Part shown: piece by piece, positions 42,958 to 54,347 of the stretch
Layout of the letters: each line of letters starts with the position of its first letter
Position numbering within the stretch: the first letter of the stretch is position 1
Assembly: GCF_900114035.1 (NCBI RefSeq)
Contig: NZ_FORP01000001.1
Span: forward strand, 496,001-560,000
DNA from: Amycolatopsis sacchari
GTDB taxonomy: Bacteria > Actinomycetota > Actinomycetes > Mycobacteriales > Pseudonocardiaceae
DNA: 64,000 nt
Direction: 5' to 3'
Notes under the pieces: generated by a model
The model's database searches: none
Told to the model about the DNA's origin: nothing
Seen by the model: only the letters and a program-made list of their open reading frames with translations
Translations under genes and position numbers: made by a program

Positions 42958-44475
42958 ATGGAGCGCCCACACCCGGGCCGCGTGCCCCTGCTGGAGGTCC
43001 GCGGCGTCACGAAGTCCTTCGGGGCGGTCGCGGCCGTCGCCGGGGTCTCTTTCCCGCTGTACGCGGGGGAAGCGCACGCGCTGGTGGGGGAGAACGGTGC
43101 GGGCAAGTCGACCATCGTGAAGATGCTCGCCGGGGTGCACCGCCCCGACACGGGCACGCTGCTGGTGGACGGGCAGCCCGTCGAGTTCTCCTCACCCGCG
43201 GACGCGAAGGCCGCCGGGATCGCGGTGATCTACCAGGAACCCACGCTGTTCCCCGACCTTTCGGTCGCGGAGAACATCGTGATGGGCCGCCACCCGCGCG
43301 GCAGGCTGGGGATGATCGACCGCGCGGCGATCCGCGCCGAGGCCGAAGCGTTGTTCACGCGCCTGGGCGTCCGGATCGACCCGTCGCGGCCCGCCCGCGG
43401 GCTGTCCATCGCGGACCAGCAGATCGTGGAGATCGCGAAAGCGCTTTCCGCCGACGCGCGCGTGCTCGTCATGGACGAGCCGACCGCGGCGCTGAGCCTC
43501 GTCGAGGTCGAGCGGCTGTTCTCCGTCGCGCGAGCGCTGCGCGAAGAGGGGGCGGCGATCATGTTCATCTCGCACCGCTTCGAGGAGATCACGCAGCTGT
43601 GCCAGCGCGTCACGATCATGCGTGACGGCAGGCACGTCTCCACCGACCCGGTCGAGGACCTGAGCGTCGACGAGATGGTCAAGCGGATGGTCGGCCGTGA
43701 GCTGGACGCGTTGTTCCCCAAGCAGGACGTCGAACCCGGCGAGGTCGTGCTGGAGGTCGAAGGCCTGACCAGGGAAGGCGTTTTCCGCGACATCTCCTTC
43801 TCCGTGCGGGCGGGCGAGATCGTCGCCTTCGCCGGGCTGGTGGGGTCCGGCCGCTCGGAGGTCGTGCAGGCGGTGTTCGGGGTGGACGAACGCGACGCCG
43901 GAACCGTGAAGGTGGCCGGGAAGAAGCTGAAACCTCACGCGCCCCGCGCGGCGATGGCCGCGGGCATGGCTCTCGTGCCGGAGGACCGCCGTCAGCAGGG
44001 GCTGGTGATGGACCTGTCGATCGAACGCAACGTCACGCTGCCGCGCTCCCGCGCACTGTCCACTTTGGGCTTCCTCTTTGGACCAGGTGAGCGTCGTGAG
44101 GCGTTGCACTGGACGAAACGGTTGCAGACCAAGTACGGCCGCCTCGGCGACCCGGTGGGCACCCTCTCGGGCGGCAACCAGCAGAAGGTCGTGCTCGCGA
44201 AGTGGCTCGCGATGGCGCCGAAGGTGCTGATCGTGGACGAGCCCACCCGCGGAATCGACGTCGGCACGAAGGCGGAGGTGCACCGGCTGATGTCGGCGCT
44301 GGCCGCCGAGGGCGTCGCGGTCGTGATGGTGTCCTCGGAACTGCCGGAGGTGCTGGGCATGGCCGACCGGGTGCTGGTGATGCGCGAGGGCCACCTGGTG
44401 GCGGAGATCCCGCGCGCCGAGGCGACCGAGGACTCGGTGATGTTCGCGGCGATGGGACAAGGAGCCGCGGCGTGA
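42958..44475 (+). CDS. rhaT: rhamnose ABC importer ATPase
   Basis: A 505-residue duplicated ATPase of the CUT2 group. Domain 1 has GENGAGKST, LSIADQQIVEIAKAL and LVMDEPTAAL; domain 2 has the degenerate GLVGSGRSE, LSGGNQQKVVLAKWL and LIVDEPTRGID. The assignment to rhamnose rests on the operon: mutarotase, isomerase, aldolase and kinase follow. ATG at 42958 has GGAGG; the GTG at 42931 would put the operator inside the coding region and lacks a site. GTGA coupling to the first permease. Confidence 0.88.
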   Translation: MERPHPGRVPLLEVRGVTKSFGAVAAVAGVSFPLYAGEAHALVGENGAGKSTIVKMLAGVHRPDTGTLLVDGQPVEFSSPADAKAAGIAVIYQEPTLFPDLSVAENIVMGRHPRGRLGMIDRAAIRAEAEALFTRLGVRIDPSRPARGLSIADQQIVEIAKALSADARVLVMDEPTAALSLVEVERLFSVARALREEGAAIMFISHRFEEITQLCQRVTIMRDGRHVSTDPVEDLSVDEMVKRMVGRELDALFPKQDVEPGEVVLEVEGLTREGVFRDISFSVRAGEIVAFAGLVGSGRSEVVQAVFGVDERDAGTVKVAGKKLKPHAPRAAMAAGMALVPEDRRQQGLVMDLSIERNVTLPRSRALSTLGFLFGPGERREALHWTKRLQTKYGRLGDPVGTLSGGNQQKVVLAKWLAMAPKVLIVDEPTRGIDVGTKAEVHRLMSALAAEGVAVVMVSSELPEVLGMADRVLVMREGHLVAEIPRAEATEDSVMFAAMGQGAAA

Positions 44476-45533
44476 ACGCGATGAAAGTGGCGGCGCCCGC
44501 GCCGCGTGAGGCGACCACACCGGGAGGGCGTTCGGTGGTGGGCACGGTGTTCAAGGCGCGCGAGTCGGGCATCGTGCTCGCGCTGGTGGTGCTCGTCGCG
44601 TTCACCGCGACGCAGAACTCGCGGTTCCTGTCCGGGCAGAGCATCCGCGACATCCTCCTGGGCACCGCGATCCTCGCGGTGCTCGCGGTCGGGCAGGCGA
44701 TCGTGATGATCACCCGCAACATCGACCTGTCCGTCGGGTCGGTGCTGGGACTGTCGGCGTTCGCCGTCGGTGCCCTGCTGCGGGACAACCCGGGCCTGCC
44801 GGTGGTCGTCGCGCTGCTCGCCGGGCTCGGCCTCGGCGCCGCGTGCGGGCTGCTCAACGGGGTGCTCGTGCGCTTCGGGCAGGTGCCCGCGCTCGTGGTC
44901 ACCCTCGGCACGCTGTACGCCTACCGCGGGATCATCTACTTCTGGGCGGGCGGCCAGCAGATCAACGCCGACAAGCTGCCCGGCTCGTTCCTGTCCTTCG
45001 GGCACGACTCGTTCCTCGGCATCCCGTGGCTGGTGCTGATCGCGGTGGTCGTGCTCGTCGTGGCCGGGATCGTGCTGCGCAACTACCGGGCCGGCCGCGA
45101 GCTGTACGCGATGGGCTCCAGCCCGCAGGCCGCCGAGCTGGCGGGCATCAAGGTCGGGCGCAACACGATCGCGGCGTTCCTCGTCAGCGGCGCGCTGGCC
45201 GGGGTCGCGGGCGTGTTGTTCGCCGCCCGGTTCGGCACGATCGACGCCGCCGCGGGCAACGGGTACGAACTCAACGTCGTCGCGGCCGCGGTCGTCGGCG
45301 GGGTGGCGGTGTTCGGCGGCAGCGGCACGGTGTGGGGTGCCGGGCTCGGCGCGCTCCTGCTCACCGTGATCGGCAGCGCGCTGGCCGTGCTCGACATCAA
45401 CCAGTTCTGGCAGCAGGCCATCGTCGGCGCGCTGATCCTGCTGGCCATCGGCGCGGACCGGCTCGTGGCCGTCCGGGTGCAAAAGACACTGTCAGGGCGC
45501 TTGGAGACGCAGAAGAGGGATTCCCATGTCTGA
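44472..45533 (+). CDS. rhaP: rhamnose ABC importer permease 1
   Basis: 353 residues with about ten hydrophobic segments and the CUT2 signature VMITRNIDLSVGSVLGL plus GSSPQAAELAGIKVGRN. It pairs with the next gene to form a heterodimeric channel, which is the known layout of the RhaSTPQ system. GTG at 44472 overlaps the ATPase stop (GTGA); an ATG nine bases later is possible. The end overlaps the next gene by eight bases. Confidence 0.88.
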   Translation: MNAMKVAAPAPREATTPGGRSVVGTVFKARESGIVLALVVLVAFTATQNSRFLSGQSIRDILLGTAILAVLAVGQAIVMITRNIDLSVGSVLGLSAFAVGALLRDNPGLPVVVALLAGLGLGAACGLLNGVLVRFGQVPALVVTLGTLYAYRGIIYFWAGGQQINADKLPGSFLSFGHDSFLGIPWLVLIAVVVLVVAGIVLRNYRAGRELYAMGSSPQAAELAGIKVGRNTIAAFLVSGALAGVAGVLFAARFGTIDAAAGNGYELNVVAAAVVGGVAVFGGSGTVWGAGLGALLLTVIGSALAVLDINQFWQQAIVGALILLAIGADRLVAVRVQKTLSGRLETQKRDSHV

Positions 45534-46518
45534 CAAGGCAACGCGGCCGGCGTGGCTGTCGCGGCTAGCGAGCTGGGACGCCGCCGTCATCGTGGTGACG
45601 ATCGTGGTCCTGGTGATCGCCTCCGGCGCGGTCGAGAACTTCGGCACCAGCCGCAACTTCACGTTCCTGCTGCTGGACCTGCTGCCGATCGCGCTCGTGG
45701 CGCTGCCCATGACGTTCGTGGTCGTCACCGGGGAGATCGACCTGTCCGTGGCCTCCACGCTCGGGCTCACGTCCGCGGTGATGGGTGACCTGTGGAACCG
45801 GGGGATGACGATCGAGTCGATCATCCCGCTGTGCCTCGTGCTGGGGGCGGTGCTCGGCGCGCTGAACGGGTTCTTCGTCACGGTGCTGAAACTGCCGTCG
45901 CTGGCGGTCACGATCGGCACGCTGGCGCTCTACCGCGGGCTGGCGTTCGTGGTGCTGGGCGACAGCGCGGTGGCCGACTTCCCGCGCGACTACACGTCGT
46001 GGGTCACGGGCACGATCAGCGACGGGCCGATTCCCAACGTGCTGATCCCGCTCGTGGTGCTGGCGGTGGTCTTCGGCGTGGTGCTGCACGCGACGCCGAT
46101 CGGGCGCGCGGTGTTCGCCGCCGGGGCGAACGAGCAGGCGGCCCGCTTCGCCGGGATCCGCGTGGGGCACCTGAAGTTCTGGCTTTACGTCGTGTCGGGC
46201 GCGGTCGCCGGGCTGGCCGGGGTGCTGTGGACCCTGCGGTACTCCAGCGCCCGCGCGGACAACGGTTTCGGCCTGGAACTCGCCGTCGTCGCCGCGGTGC
46301 TGCTGGGCGGCGTCTCCATCTTCGGCGGCAAGGGGACGCTGCCGGGCGTGCTCGCCGGCGTGGTGCTGCTGGCGACCCTGCAGAACGCGCTGCGCCTGCA
46401 GGACGTGTCGAACGAGGCGCTCAACATCGTCACCGGCGTGCTGCTGATCATCTCGGTGCTCCTGCCCAACCTCGTCACCAGAACCCGGGCTTCGCTGCGG
46501 CGCCGGGCTACAACCTAG
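45526..46518 (+). CDS. rhaQ: rhamnose ABC importer permease 2
   Basis: 330 residues, ten or so hydrophobic segments, VVVTGEIDLSVASTLGL and GANEQAARFAGIRVGHLKF. It overlaps permease 1, so the two subunits are made together. The binding-protein gene follows after 13 bases with AGAAAGG as ribosome site. Confidence 0.88.
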   Translation: MSDKATRPAWLSRLASWDAAVIVVTIVVLVIASGAVENFGTSRNFTFLLLDLLPIALVALPMTFVVVTGEIDLSVASTLGLTSAVMGDLWNRGMTIESIIPLCLVLGAVLGALNGFFVTVLKLPSLAVTIGTLALYRGLAFVVLGDSAVADFPRDYTSWVTGTISDGPIPNVLIPLVVLAVVFGVVLHATPIGRAVFAAGANEQAARFAGIRVGHLKFWLYVVSGAVAGLAGVLWTLRYSSARADNGFGLELAVVAAVLLGGVSIFGGKGTLPGVLAGVVLLATLQNALRLQDVSNEALNIVTGVLLIISVLLPNLVTRTRASLRRRATT

Positions 46519-46531
46519 AAAGGCAAACTCC

Positions 46532-47596
46532 ATGACCAAGCGACTCCTCGCCGGTGCGGTGTCAGCGGCCCTGGTGTTGACGCTCGCCGCGTGCGGTGGG
46601 ACCACCAAGAACGACAGCTCTTCGTCCGGCGGTGGTGGCCAGTCCACCGCGCAGGCCGACCCCAACGCCGCCACCAAGACCGGCGTGAAGATGGCCTTCC
46701 TGCCCAAGCAGCTCAACAACCCGTACTCGGACATCGAGGTCGGCGGCGGCAAGGCCGCGCTCGACGAGCTCAAGGGCGAGTACAAGCTGGTCGGCCCCAA
46801 CGACGCCAGCGCGTCCTCGCAGGTCAGCTACATCAACACGCTGATCCAGCAGCAACAGGACGTCATCGGCATCGCCGCGAACGACCCGAACGCGGTGTGC
46901 CCGTCGCTGAACCAGGCCCGCAACGCCGGGATCAAGGTCGTCGCGTTCGACTCGGACGCCGCCAAGGACTGCCGCGACGTGTTCATCAACCAGGCCACCA
47001 CGCAGGGCATCGGCGAGCAGCTGGTGAAGATGGCCAGCGAGCTCGCGGGCGGTTCCGGTGAGATCGCGATCCTGTCGGCGACCCCCAACGCCACCAACCA
47101 GAACGCCTGGATCGAGGTCGTCAAGCAGGAGCTGGCCAAGCCGCAGTACGCGGGCCTGAAGCTGGACAAGATCGCCTACGGCAACGACGACGACCAGAAG
47201 TCGTTCCAGGAGGCGCAGGGGCTGCTGCAGTCGTTCCCGAACCTCAAGGTCATCGTGTCGCCGACCACCGTCGGCATCGCGGCGGCGGCCCGCTACATCT
47301 CCTCGTCCAGCTACAAGGGCAAGGTCGCGGTGACCGGGCTCGGCACGCCCAACCAGATGCGCCAGTACGTCAAGGACGGCACGGTGCAGCAGTTCGCGCT
47401 GTGGAACCCCGCCGACATCGGCTACCTGGCCGCCTACGCGGGCGTCGCGCTCGCGTCGGGGCAGATCACCGGCGCCGAGGGGCAGAAGTTCAAGGCGGGC
47501 AAGCTCGGTGAGTACACGATCGGCGCCGGTGGCGAGATCGTGCTCGGCCCGCCCACCGTGTTCACCGCCCAGAACATCGACCAGTACAACTTCTGA
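46532..47596 (+). CDS. rhaS: rhamnose-binding lipoprotein
   Basis: A 354-residue lipoprotein: signal VSAALVLTLAAC with the lipobox cysteine followed by GG, a Ser-rich linker (NDSSSSGGGGQ), then a type I binding fold (KMAFLPKQLNNPYSD, GIAANDPNAVCPSLNQARNAGIKVVAFDSD, AILSATPNATNQNAW). These match the RhaS subgroup. It is the last transport gene, and a strong hairpin follows it. Confidence 0.88.
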   Translation: MTKRLLAGAVSAALVLTLAACGGTTKNDSSSSGGGGQSTAQADPNAATKTGVKMAFLPKQLNNPYSDIEVGGGKAALDELKGEYKLVGPNDASASSQVSYINTLIQQQQDVIGIAANDPNAVCPSLNQARNAGIKVVAFDSDAAKDCRDVFINQATTQGIGEQLVKMASELAGGSGEIAILSATPNATNQNAWIEVVKQELAKPQYAGLKLDKIAYGNDDDQKSFQEAQGLLQSFPNLKVIVSPTTVGIAAAARYISSSSYKGKVAVTGLGTPNQMRQYVKDGTVQQFALWNPADIGYLAAYAGVALASGQITGAEGQKFKAGKLGEYTIGAGGEIVLGPPTVFTAQNIDQYNF

Positions 47597-47602
47597 GCAC
47601 TT

Positions 47603-47635
47603 CCGGCCGGGCCGCGCGTCCCGCGGCCCGGCCGG
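47603..47635 (+). terminator. intra-operon hairpin after the binding-protein gene
   Basis: A perfect 14-bp stem, CCGGCCGGGCCGCG and CGCGGCCCGGCCGG, with a 5-base loop, sits between the binding-protein and mutarotase genes. It has no T run. It probably protects the upstream mRNA or partly terminates, giving more transporter than enzyme. Confidence 0.6.
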
Positions 47636-47655
47636 GTTCCACGGAGGACGTGATC

Positions 47656-47982
47656 GTGGCCCGATACTGCTTCTGCCTGCAGGTGAAACCCGAGCGGATG
47701 ACCGAGTACGCGCAGCGGCACCGCGCGGTGTGGCCGGAGATGCGGCAGGCGCTGACCGACACCGGCTGGCGCAACTACTCGCTCTTCCTCCGCGACGACG
47801 GCCTCCTGATCGGCTACGTCGAAGCCGACGACCTCGAAGCCGCCCAGGCCGCGATGGCCCGCACGGAGGTCAACGCCCGCTGGCAGGCGGAGATGGCCGG
47901 GTTCTTCACCGGCCTCGACGGCCGCGGCCCCGACGAGGGTTTCCAGCTGCTCACCGAGGTCTTCCACCTAGAAGGAAAGTGA
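47656..47982 (+). CDS. rhaM: L-rhamnose mutarotase
   Basis: A 108-residue dimeric ferredoxin-like protein interconverting alpha and beta anomers of L-rhamnose. Conserved parts: CFCLQVKPERMTEYAQRHRAVWPEM, NYSLFLRDDGLLIGYVE, and the C-terminal FQLLTEVFHLE. The GTG at 47656 is eight bases after GGAGG; the GTG at 47650 is too close to it. Confidence 0.9.
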   Translation: MARYCFCLQVKPERMTEYAQRHRAVWPEMRQALTDTGWRNYSLFLRDDGLLIGYVEADDLEAAQAAMARTEVNARWQAEMAGFFTGLDGRGPDEGFQLLTEVFHLEGK

Positions 47983-47987
47983 TCCAC

Positions 47988-49154
47988 GTGTCCGACCTGA
48001 CTGCTGTGAAGTCCGCGCTGCGGGCCCAGCGGATCGAAACCCCGTCCTGGGGCTACGCGAACTCCGGCACCCGCTTCAAGGTGTTCCCGCAGCCGGGGGT
48101 GCCGCGCACGCCCGAGGAGAAGATCGCCGACGCGGCGACCGTGCACCGGTTCACCGGGGTCGCCCCGAGTGTGGCGCTGCACATCCCGTGGGACCGCGTC
48201 GAGGACTACGGCGCGCTCGCCCGCTACGCGCGGGACCTCGGCGTCGAGATCGGCGCGATCAACACCAACGTCTTCCAGGACGAGGACTACAAGCTCGGCT
48301 CGGTCACCAACCCGGACCCCGGCATCCGCCGCAAGGCCACCGACCACCTGCTCGAGGCGATCTCCATCATGGACGCCACGGGCTCCCGCGACCTGAAGCT
48401 GTGGTTCTCCGACGGCATCAACTACCCCGGCCAGGACGACCTGCGCGACCGGCAGGACCGGCTGTCCGCCGCGCTGCACGAGACCTACGAGCGGCTCGGC
48501 GACGGCCAGCGGCTGCTGCTGGAGTACAAGCTGTTCGAGCCCGCCTTCTACGCCACCGACGTCCCGGACTGGGGGACCTCCTACGCGCACTGCCTCGAGC
48601 TCGGTCCGAAAGCGACGGTGTGCATCGACACCGGCCACCACGCGCCGGGCACGAACATCGAGTTCATCGTCGCCTTCCTGCTGCGGGCCGGGAAGCTCGG
48701 CGCGTTCGACTTCAACTCCCGCTTCTACGCCGACGACGACCTGATGGCCGGCGCCGCGGACCCGTTCCAGCTGTTCCGCATCATGTACGAGATCGTCCGC
48801 GGGGACGCGCTCGACCCGTCCTACGGCATCAGCTTCATGCTCGACCAGTGCCACAACATCGAGCGCAAGATCCCCGCGATCATCCGCTCGGTGATGAACG
48901 TCCAGGAGGCCACCGCCAAGGCACTGCTGGTCGATCGTGACGCGCTGCGCACCGCCCAGCGTGAGGGGAACGTCCTGGAGGCCAACGCGATCCTGATGGA
49001 CGCCTACAACACCGACGTGCGGCCGCTCCTCGCCGAACTGCGAGAGGAGGCGGGCCTGGATCCCGACCCGGTCGCCGCCTACCACCGCAGCGGGTACCAG
49101 CAGCAGATCGAGGCCGAGCGGGCCGACGGCCGGCAGGCCGGATGGGGAGCCTGA
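47988..49154 (+). CDS. rhaI: L-rhamnose isomerase (RhaI, xylose-isomerase-like)
   Basis: A 388-residue TIM-barrel isomerase converting L-rhamnose to L-rhamnulose. Metal and substrate residues lie in VALHIPWD, LLLEYKLFEPAFYATDVPDWG, VCIDTGHHAPGTNIEF, and FDFNSRFYADDDL, the pattern of the Pseudomonas stutzeri/actinobacterial type rather than E. coli RhaA. GTG at 47988 is preferred, with AAGGA about ten bases before; a GTG nine bases upstream is too near the site. The next gene begins five bases after its stop. Confidence 0.9.
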   Translation: MSDLTAVKSALRAQRIETPSWGYANSGTRFKVFPQPGVPRTPEEKIADAATVHRFTGVAPSVALHIPWDRVEDYGALARYARDLGVEIGAINTNVFQDEDYKLGSVTNPDPGIRRKATDHLLEAISIMDATGSRDLKLWFSDGINYPGQDDLRDRQDRLSAALHETYERLGDGQRLLLEYKLFEPAFYATDVPDWGTSYAHCLELGPKATVCIDTGHHAPGTNIEFIVAFLLRAGKLGAFDFNSRFYADDDLMAGAADPFQLFRIMYEIVRGDALDPSYGISFMLDQCHNIERKIPAIIRSVMNVQEATAKALLVDRDALRTAQREGNVLEANAILMDAYNTDVRPLLAELREEAGLDPDPVAAYHRSGYQQQIEAERADGRQAGWGA

Positions 49155-49159
49155 GAACC

Positions 49160-51190
49160 ATGACCGTGCCGGAAGAACTCATCGCCCGCAGCAACGCGCT
49201 GGGCGCCGACCCCCGCAACACCAACTACGCCGGCGGCAACACCTCCGCCAAGGGCAGCGAGACCGACCCCGTCACCGGACAGCCCACGGAACTGTTGTGG
49301 GTCAAGGGATCCGGGGGCGACCTCGGCACGCTGACCGAGGCCGGGCTCGCCGTGCTGAGGCTGGACCGGCTGCGCGCACTGGTCGACGTCTACCCCGGTG
49401 TCGAGCGCGAGGACGAGATGGTCGCCGCGTTCGACTACTGCCTGCACGGCCGCGGCGGTGCCGCGCCCTCGATCGACACCGCCATGCACGGCCTCGTCGA
49501 CGCCACCCACGTCGACCACCTGCACCCGGACTCGGGCATCGCGCTCGCCACCGCCGCCGACGGTCCCGCGCTGACCAAGGAGTGCTTCGGCGACCGCGTG
49601 GTGTGGGTCGACTGGCGCCGCCCCGGGTTCCAGCTCGGCCTCGACATCGCCGCCGTGAAGAAGGCCAACCCGCAGGCGATCGGCGTGATCCTCGGCGGGC
49701 ACGGCATCACCGCGTGGGGCGCCACGTCCGAGGAGTGCCGGCGCAACTCGCTGGACATCATCCGCACCGCCGAGAAGTTCCTCGCCGAACGTGGCGGGGC
49801 CGAGCCGTTCGGCGCCGTCGTGCCCGGGTTCGAGCCGCTGCCGGAGCAGGAGCGCAGGGAACGCGCCGCCGCGCTCGCCCCGGTGGTCCGCGGGCTCGCC
49901 TCGACCGACCAGCGCCAGGTCGGCCACTACACCGACACCGACGTGGTGCTGGACTTCCTGTCCCGCGAGAAGCTCCAGCCGCTCGCGGCGCTGGGCACGT
50001 CCTGCCCGGACCACTTCCTGCGCACCAAGGTCCGCCCCCTCGTGCTCGACCTGCCCGGCAGCGCGCCGCTGGAGGACGTGCTCGCGCGGCTGAAGGAACT
50101 GCACGCCGCCTACCGCGAGGACTACCGCGCCTACTACGAGCGGCACGCCACCCCGGACAGCCCCGCCATGCGCGGCGCCGACCCGGCCATCGTGCTCGTG
50201 CCCGGCGTGGGCATGTTCTCCTTCGGCAAGGACAAGCAGACCGCGCGCGTGGCGGGCGAGTTCTACGTCAACGCCATCAACGTGATGCGCGGCGCCGAAG
50301 CCGTCTCCACCTACGCGCCGATCCCGGAGAGCGAGAAGTTCCGGATCGAGTACTGGGCACTGGAGGAGGCCAAACTCCAGCGGATGCCCAAGCCGAAACC
50401 GCTCGCGGGCCGCATCGCGCTCGTCACGGGCGCGGGCTCGGGCATCGGGAAGGCCATCGCCGAACGCCTCGCCGCCGAGGGCGCCTGCGTCGCGATCGCC
50501 GACCTCAACGCCGACGCCGCCGAACAGGTCGCCCGCGGCATCGGCGGCACCGACAAGGCGGTCGCGGTGACGGCCAACGTCACCGACGCCGACGCCGTGC
50601 AGGCCGCGATCGACGCGACCGCGCTCGCGTTCGGCGGGGTGGACCTGGTGGTCAACAACGCCGGGCTGTCGATCTCCAAGCCACTGCTGGAAACCACCGA
50701 AAAGGACTGGGACATCCAGCACGACGTGATGGCCAAGGGCTCCTTCCTGGTCTCGCGCGCGGCGGCGAGGGCGATGATCGCGCAGGGGATGGGCGGTGAC
50801 ATCGTCTACATCTCCTCGAAGAACTCCGTGTTCGCGGGCCCCAACAACGTCGCGTACGGGGCGGCGAAGGCCGACCAGGCGCACCAGGTGCGGTTGCTCG
50901 CCGCCGAACTGGGCGAGCACGGCATCCGCGTCAACGGCGTCAACCCCGACGGCGTCGTGCGGGGCTCCGGCATCTTCGCCGGGGGCTGGGGCGCGCAGCG
51001 CGCCGCGGTGTACGGCGTGCCGGAGGAGGACCTGGGCAAGTTCTACGCCCAGCGCACCATCCTCAAGCGCGAGGTGCTGCCCGAGCACGTCGCCGCCGCG
51101 GTGTTCGCGCTCACCGCGGGCGACCTGACCCACACCACCGGCCTGCACGTGCCCGTCGACGCGGGCGTGGCCGCCGCTTTCCTGCGCTGA
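49160..51190 (+). CDS. bifunctional rhamnulose-1-phosphate aldolase / lactaldehyde dehydrogenase
   Basis: A 676-residue fusion. Residues 1-400 are a class II aldolase (NYAGGNTSAKG, zinc histidines in THVDHLHPDS and GGHGITAW), splitting L-rhamnulose 1-phosphate into DHAP and L-lactaldehyde. From about 412 an SDR domain follows (ALVTGAGSGIGKAIAERLA, NNAGLSIS, YGAAK near 566), which should oxidise lactaldehyde to lactate. Such RhaD-SDR fusions are known from Bacillus, Chloroflexus and actinobacteria. The fusion means the reactive aldehyde can be handed on directly. Confidence 0.92.
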   Translation: MTVPEELIARSNALGADPRNTNYAGGNTSAKGSETDPVTGQPTELLWVKGSGGDLGTLTEAGLAVLRLDRLRALVDVYPGVEREDEMVAAFDYCLHGRGGAAPSIDTAMHGLVDATHVDHLHPDSGIALATAADGPALTKECFGDRVVWVDWRRPGFQLGLDIAAVKKANPQAIGVILGGHGITAWGATSEECRRNSLDIIRTAEKFLAERGGAEPFGAVVPGFEPLPEQERRERAAALAPVVRGLASTDQRQVGHYTDTDVVLDFLSREKLQPLAALGTSCPDHFLRTKVRPLVLDLPGSAPLEDVLARLKELHAAYREDYRAYYERHATPDSPAMRGADPAIVLVPGVGMFSFGKDKQTARVAGEFYVNAINVMRGAEAVSTYAPIPESEKFRIEYWALEEAKLQRMPKPKPLAGRIALVTGAGSGIGKAIAERLAAEGACVAIADLNADAAEQVARGIGGTDKAVAVTANVTDADAVQAAIDATALAFGGVDLVVNNAGLSISKPLLETTEKDWDIQHDVMAKGSFLVSRAAARAMIAQGMGGDIVYISSKNSVFAGPNNVAYGAAKADQAHQVRLLAAELGEHGIRVNGVNPDGVVRGSGIFAGGWGAQRAAVYGVPEEDLGKFYAQRTILKREVLPEHVAAAVFALTAGDLTHTTGLHVPVDAGVAAAFLR

Positions 51191-51200
51191 GGGGGAGACC

Positions 51201-52618
51201 ATGTCCTTGGAGCGCATCACGCCGCGCCGCACCCGCGTCGGGCTCGTCTCCGGCGGGCTCGGGGCGTACTGGCCGCAGTTCCCGGAGCTGCTGCCGCAAC
51301 TCCAGGCCTCGGCGCGGCGCGTGGCCGAGCGTCTGTCCGGTTTGGACTGCGAGGTGGTCGACGCCGGGTTCGTCTCCGACGCGCGGGAAGGCGCGGCCGC
51401 GGCGGAAACACTGCGCGTGGCCGACTGCGACCTGATCATCGGGTTCCTGACGACGTACCTCACGTCCAGCATGCTGGCCCCGGTCGCCCAGCGCAGCGGC
51501 GCCCCGGTGCTGCTGATCAACCTCCAGCCCACGGAGGCCATGGACCACGCCACCTTCGACACCGGCGCCTGGCTGGCCTACTGCGGCGCGTGCCCGCTGC
51601 CGGAGATGGCCAACGCCTTCCGCCGCCTCGGGGTGGAGTTCCGCTCGGTTTCCGGCCACCTGGAGGACGAGCGGGCCTGGACGCGGATCGAGCGGTGGAT
51701 CAAGGCCGCCGGCGTGCGGGCGGCGTTCCGGCACGGCCGCCACGGCCTGCTCGGCCACCTGTACCCGGGCATGCTCGACGTCGCGACTGACCCGACGCTG
51801 GTGCCGGCCCAGCTCGGCGGGCACGTGGAGATCCTGGAGGTCGACGACCTGCGGGTCCGCGTCGAGAAGGTCACCGACGACGAGACCCGGGCGAGGATGG
51901 ACCTCGCCCGCGAGGTGTTCACCGTGCACTCCTCCGTCACCGAGGAGGATTTCGCCTGGGGCGCCAGGGTTTCCGTCGCGCTCGACCGCCTGGTCGAGGA
52001 CTTCGCGCTGGACTCGCTGGCCTACTACCACCGCGGGCTCGACGGGGAGACCCACGAACGCGTCGGCGCCGGGTTCATCCTCGGCGCGTCGCTGCTCACC
52101 GCGCGCGGCATCCCCGCCGTCGGCGAGTACGAGCTGCGCACCTCGCTCGCGATGCTGCTGATGGACCGGCTCGGCGCGGGCGGGTCCTTCACCGAGCTGC
52201 AGGCGCTGAACTTCCGCGACCGGGTCGTGGAAATGGGGCACGACGGGCCCGCGCACCTGGCGATCAGCGCGCGCAAACCGCTGTTGCGCGGGCTCGGCGT
52301 GTACCACGGCAAACGGGGCTGGGGCGTGTCGGTCGAGTTCGACGTCCAGCACGGCCCGGTCACCCTGTGCGGGCTCGGGCAGCACCGCGACGGCAGGTTC
52401 GTGCTCGTGGCCGCGGAGGGCGAGGTCGTGCCGGGGCCGCTGCTGGAAATCGGCAACACCACCTCGCGCGTGGACTTCGGCTGCGACCCGGGGGAGTGGA
52501 CCGACGCGTGGTCGGCCAGCGGGGTGGACCACCACTGGGCGCTCGGGACCGGCCACCGGGTCGCGGAGCTGACCGCCGTCGCGGATCTGCTGGGCCTCGA
52601 ACTGGTCGTGGTACGGCC

Positions 52619-52622
<4 letters not shown>
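51201..52622 (+). CDS. L-fucose/arabinose isomerase-family protein
   Basis: 473 residues with the AraA/FucI fold: RVGLVSGGLGAYWPQFPELLPQ, DLIIGFLTTYLTSSM, RHGRHGLLGHLYPGMLDV, and VGAGFILGASLLTARGIPAVGEYELRTSLAM. Key Glu and His residues of the manganese site appear likely (PAVGEYE; ending DHHWALGTGHR). The operon already has a rhamnose isomerase, so this protein may isomerise another deoxy-sugar, such as L-fucose or L-arabinose, that can enter the same pathway, or may have a new role. Strong GGGGGAG site; stop overlaps the kinase start. Confidence 0.85.
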
Positions 52623-54078
<1,456 letters not shown>

Positions 54079-54082
<4 letters not shown>

Positions 54083-54264
54083 CGATCACCCTCAAACGGC
54101 GGGAACTGGACCTGCGCGCCGAAGACCTGACGCTCAACGCCATCGTGCGACGCCTGGAGCTGTCCGGTCGCAGGGTGCGCCGCCGCCCGCGGGCCCTCTG
54201 CGACCGCCTCGGTTTCGCGGCACCCGTCCAGGCAGTGGAGACCGCCAGGCGAGACCTGCAGTAG
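54079..54264 (+). CDS. possible small basic protein at operon end
   Basis: A 61-codon frame starting with GTG in a GTGA overlap with the rhamnulokinase stop: MTITLKRRELDLRAEDLTLN, then an Arg-rich middle (RRLELSGRRVRRRPR) and ARRDLQ. The coupling geometry is like the other genes of the operon. I do not recognise it; it may be a real small protein or a chance frame. Confidence 0.35.
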
Positions 54265-54347
54265 GCGGTCCGTTCCGGGCACCATGGCAAGCCCCTCCTC
54301 CTGCAACGAGCACGTCAGAACCGCCGCCGAGGCGGCCCCCTGACGGG

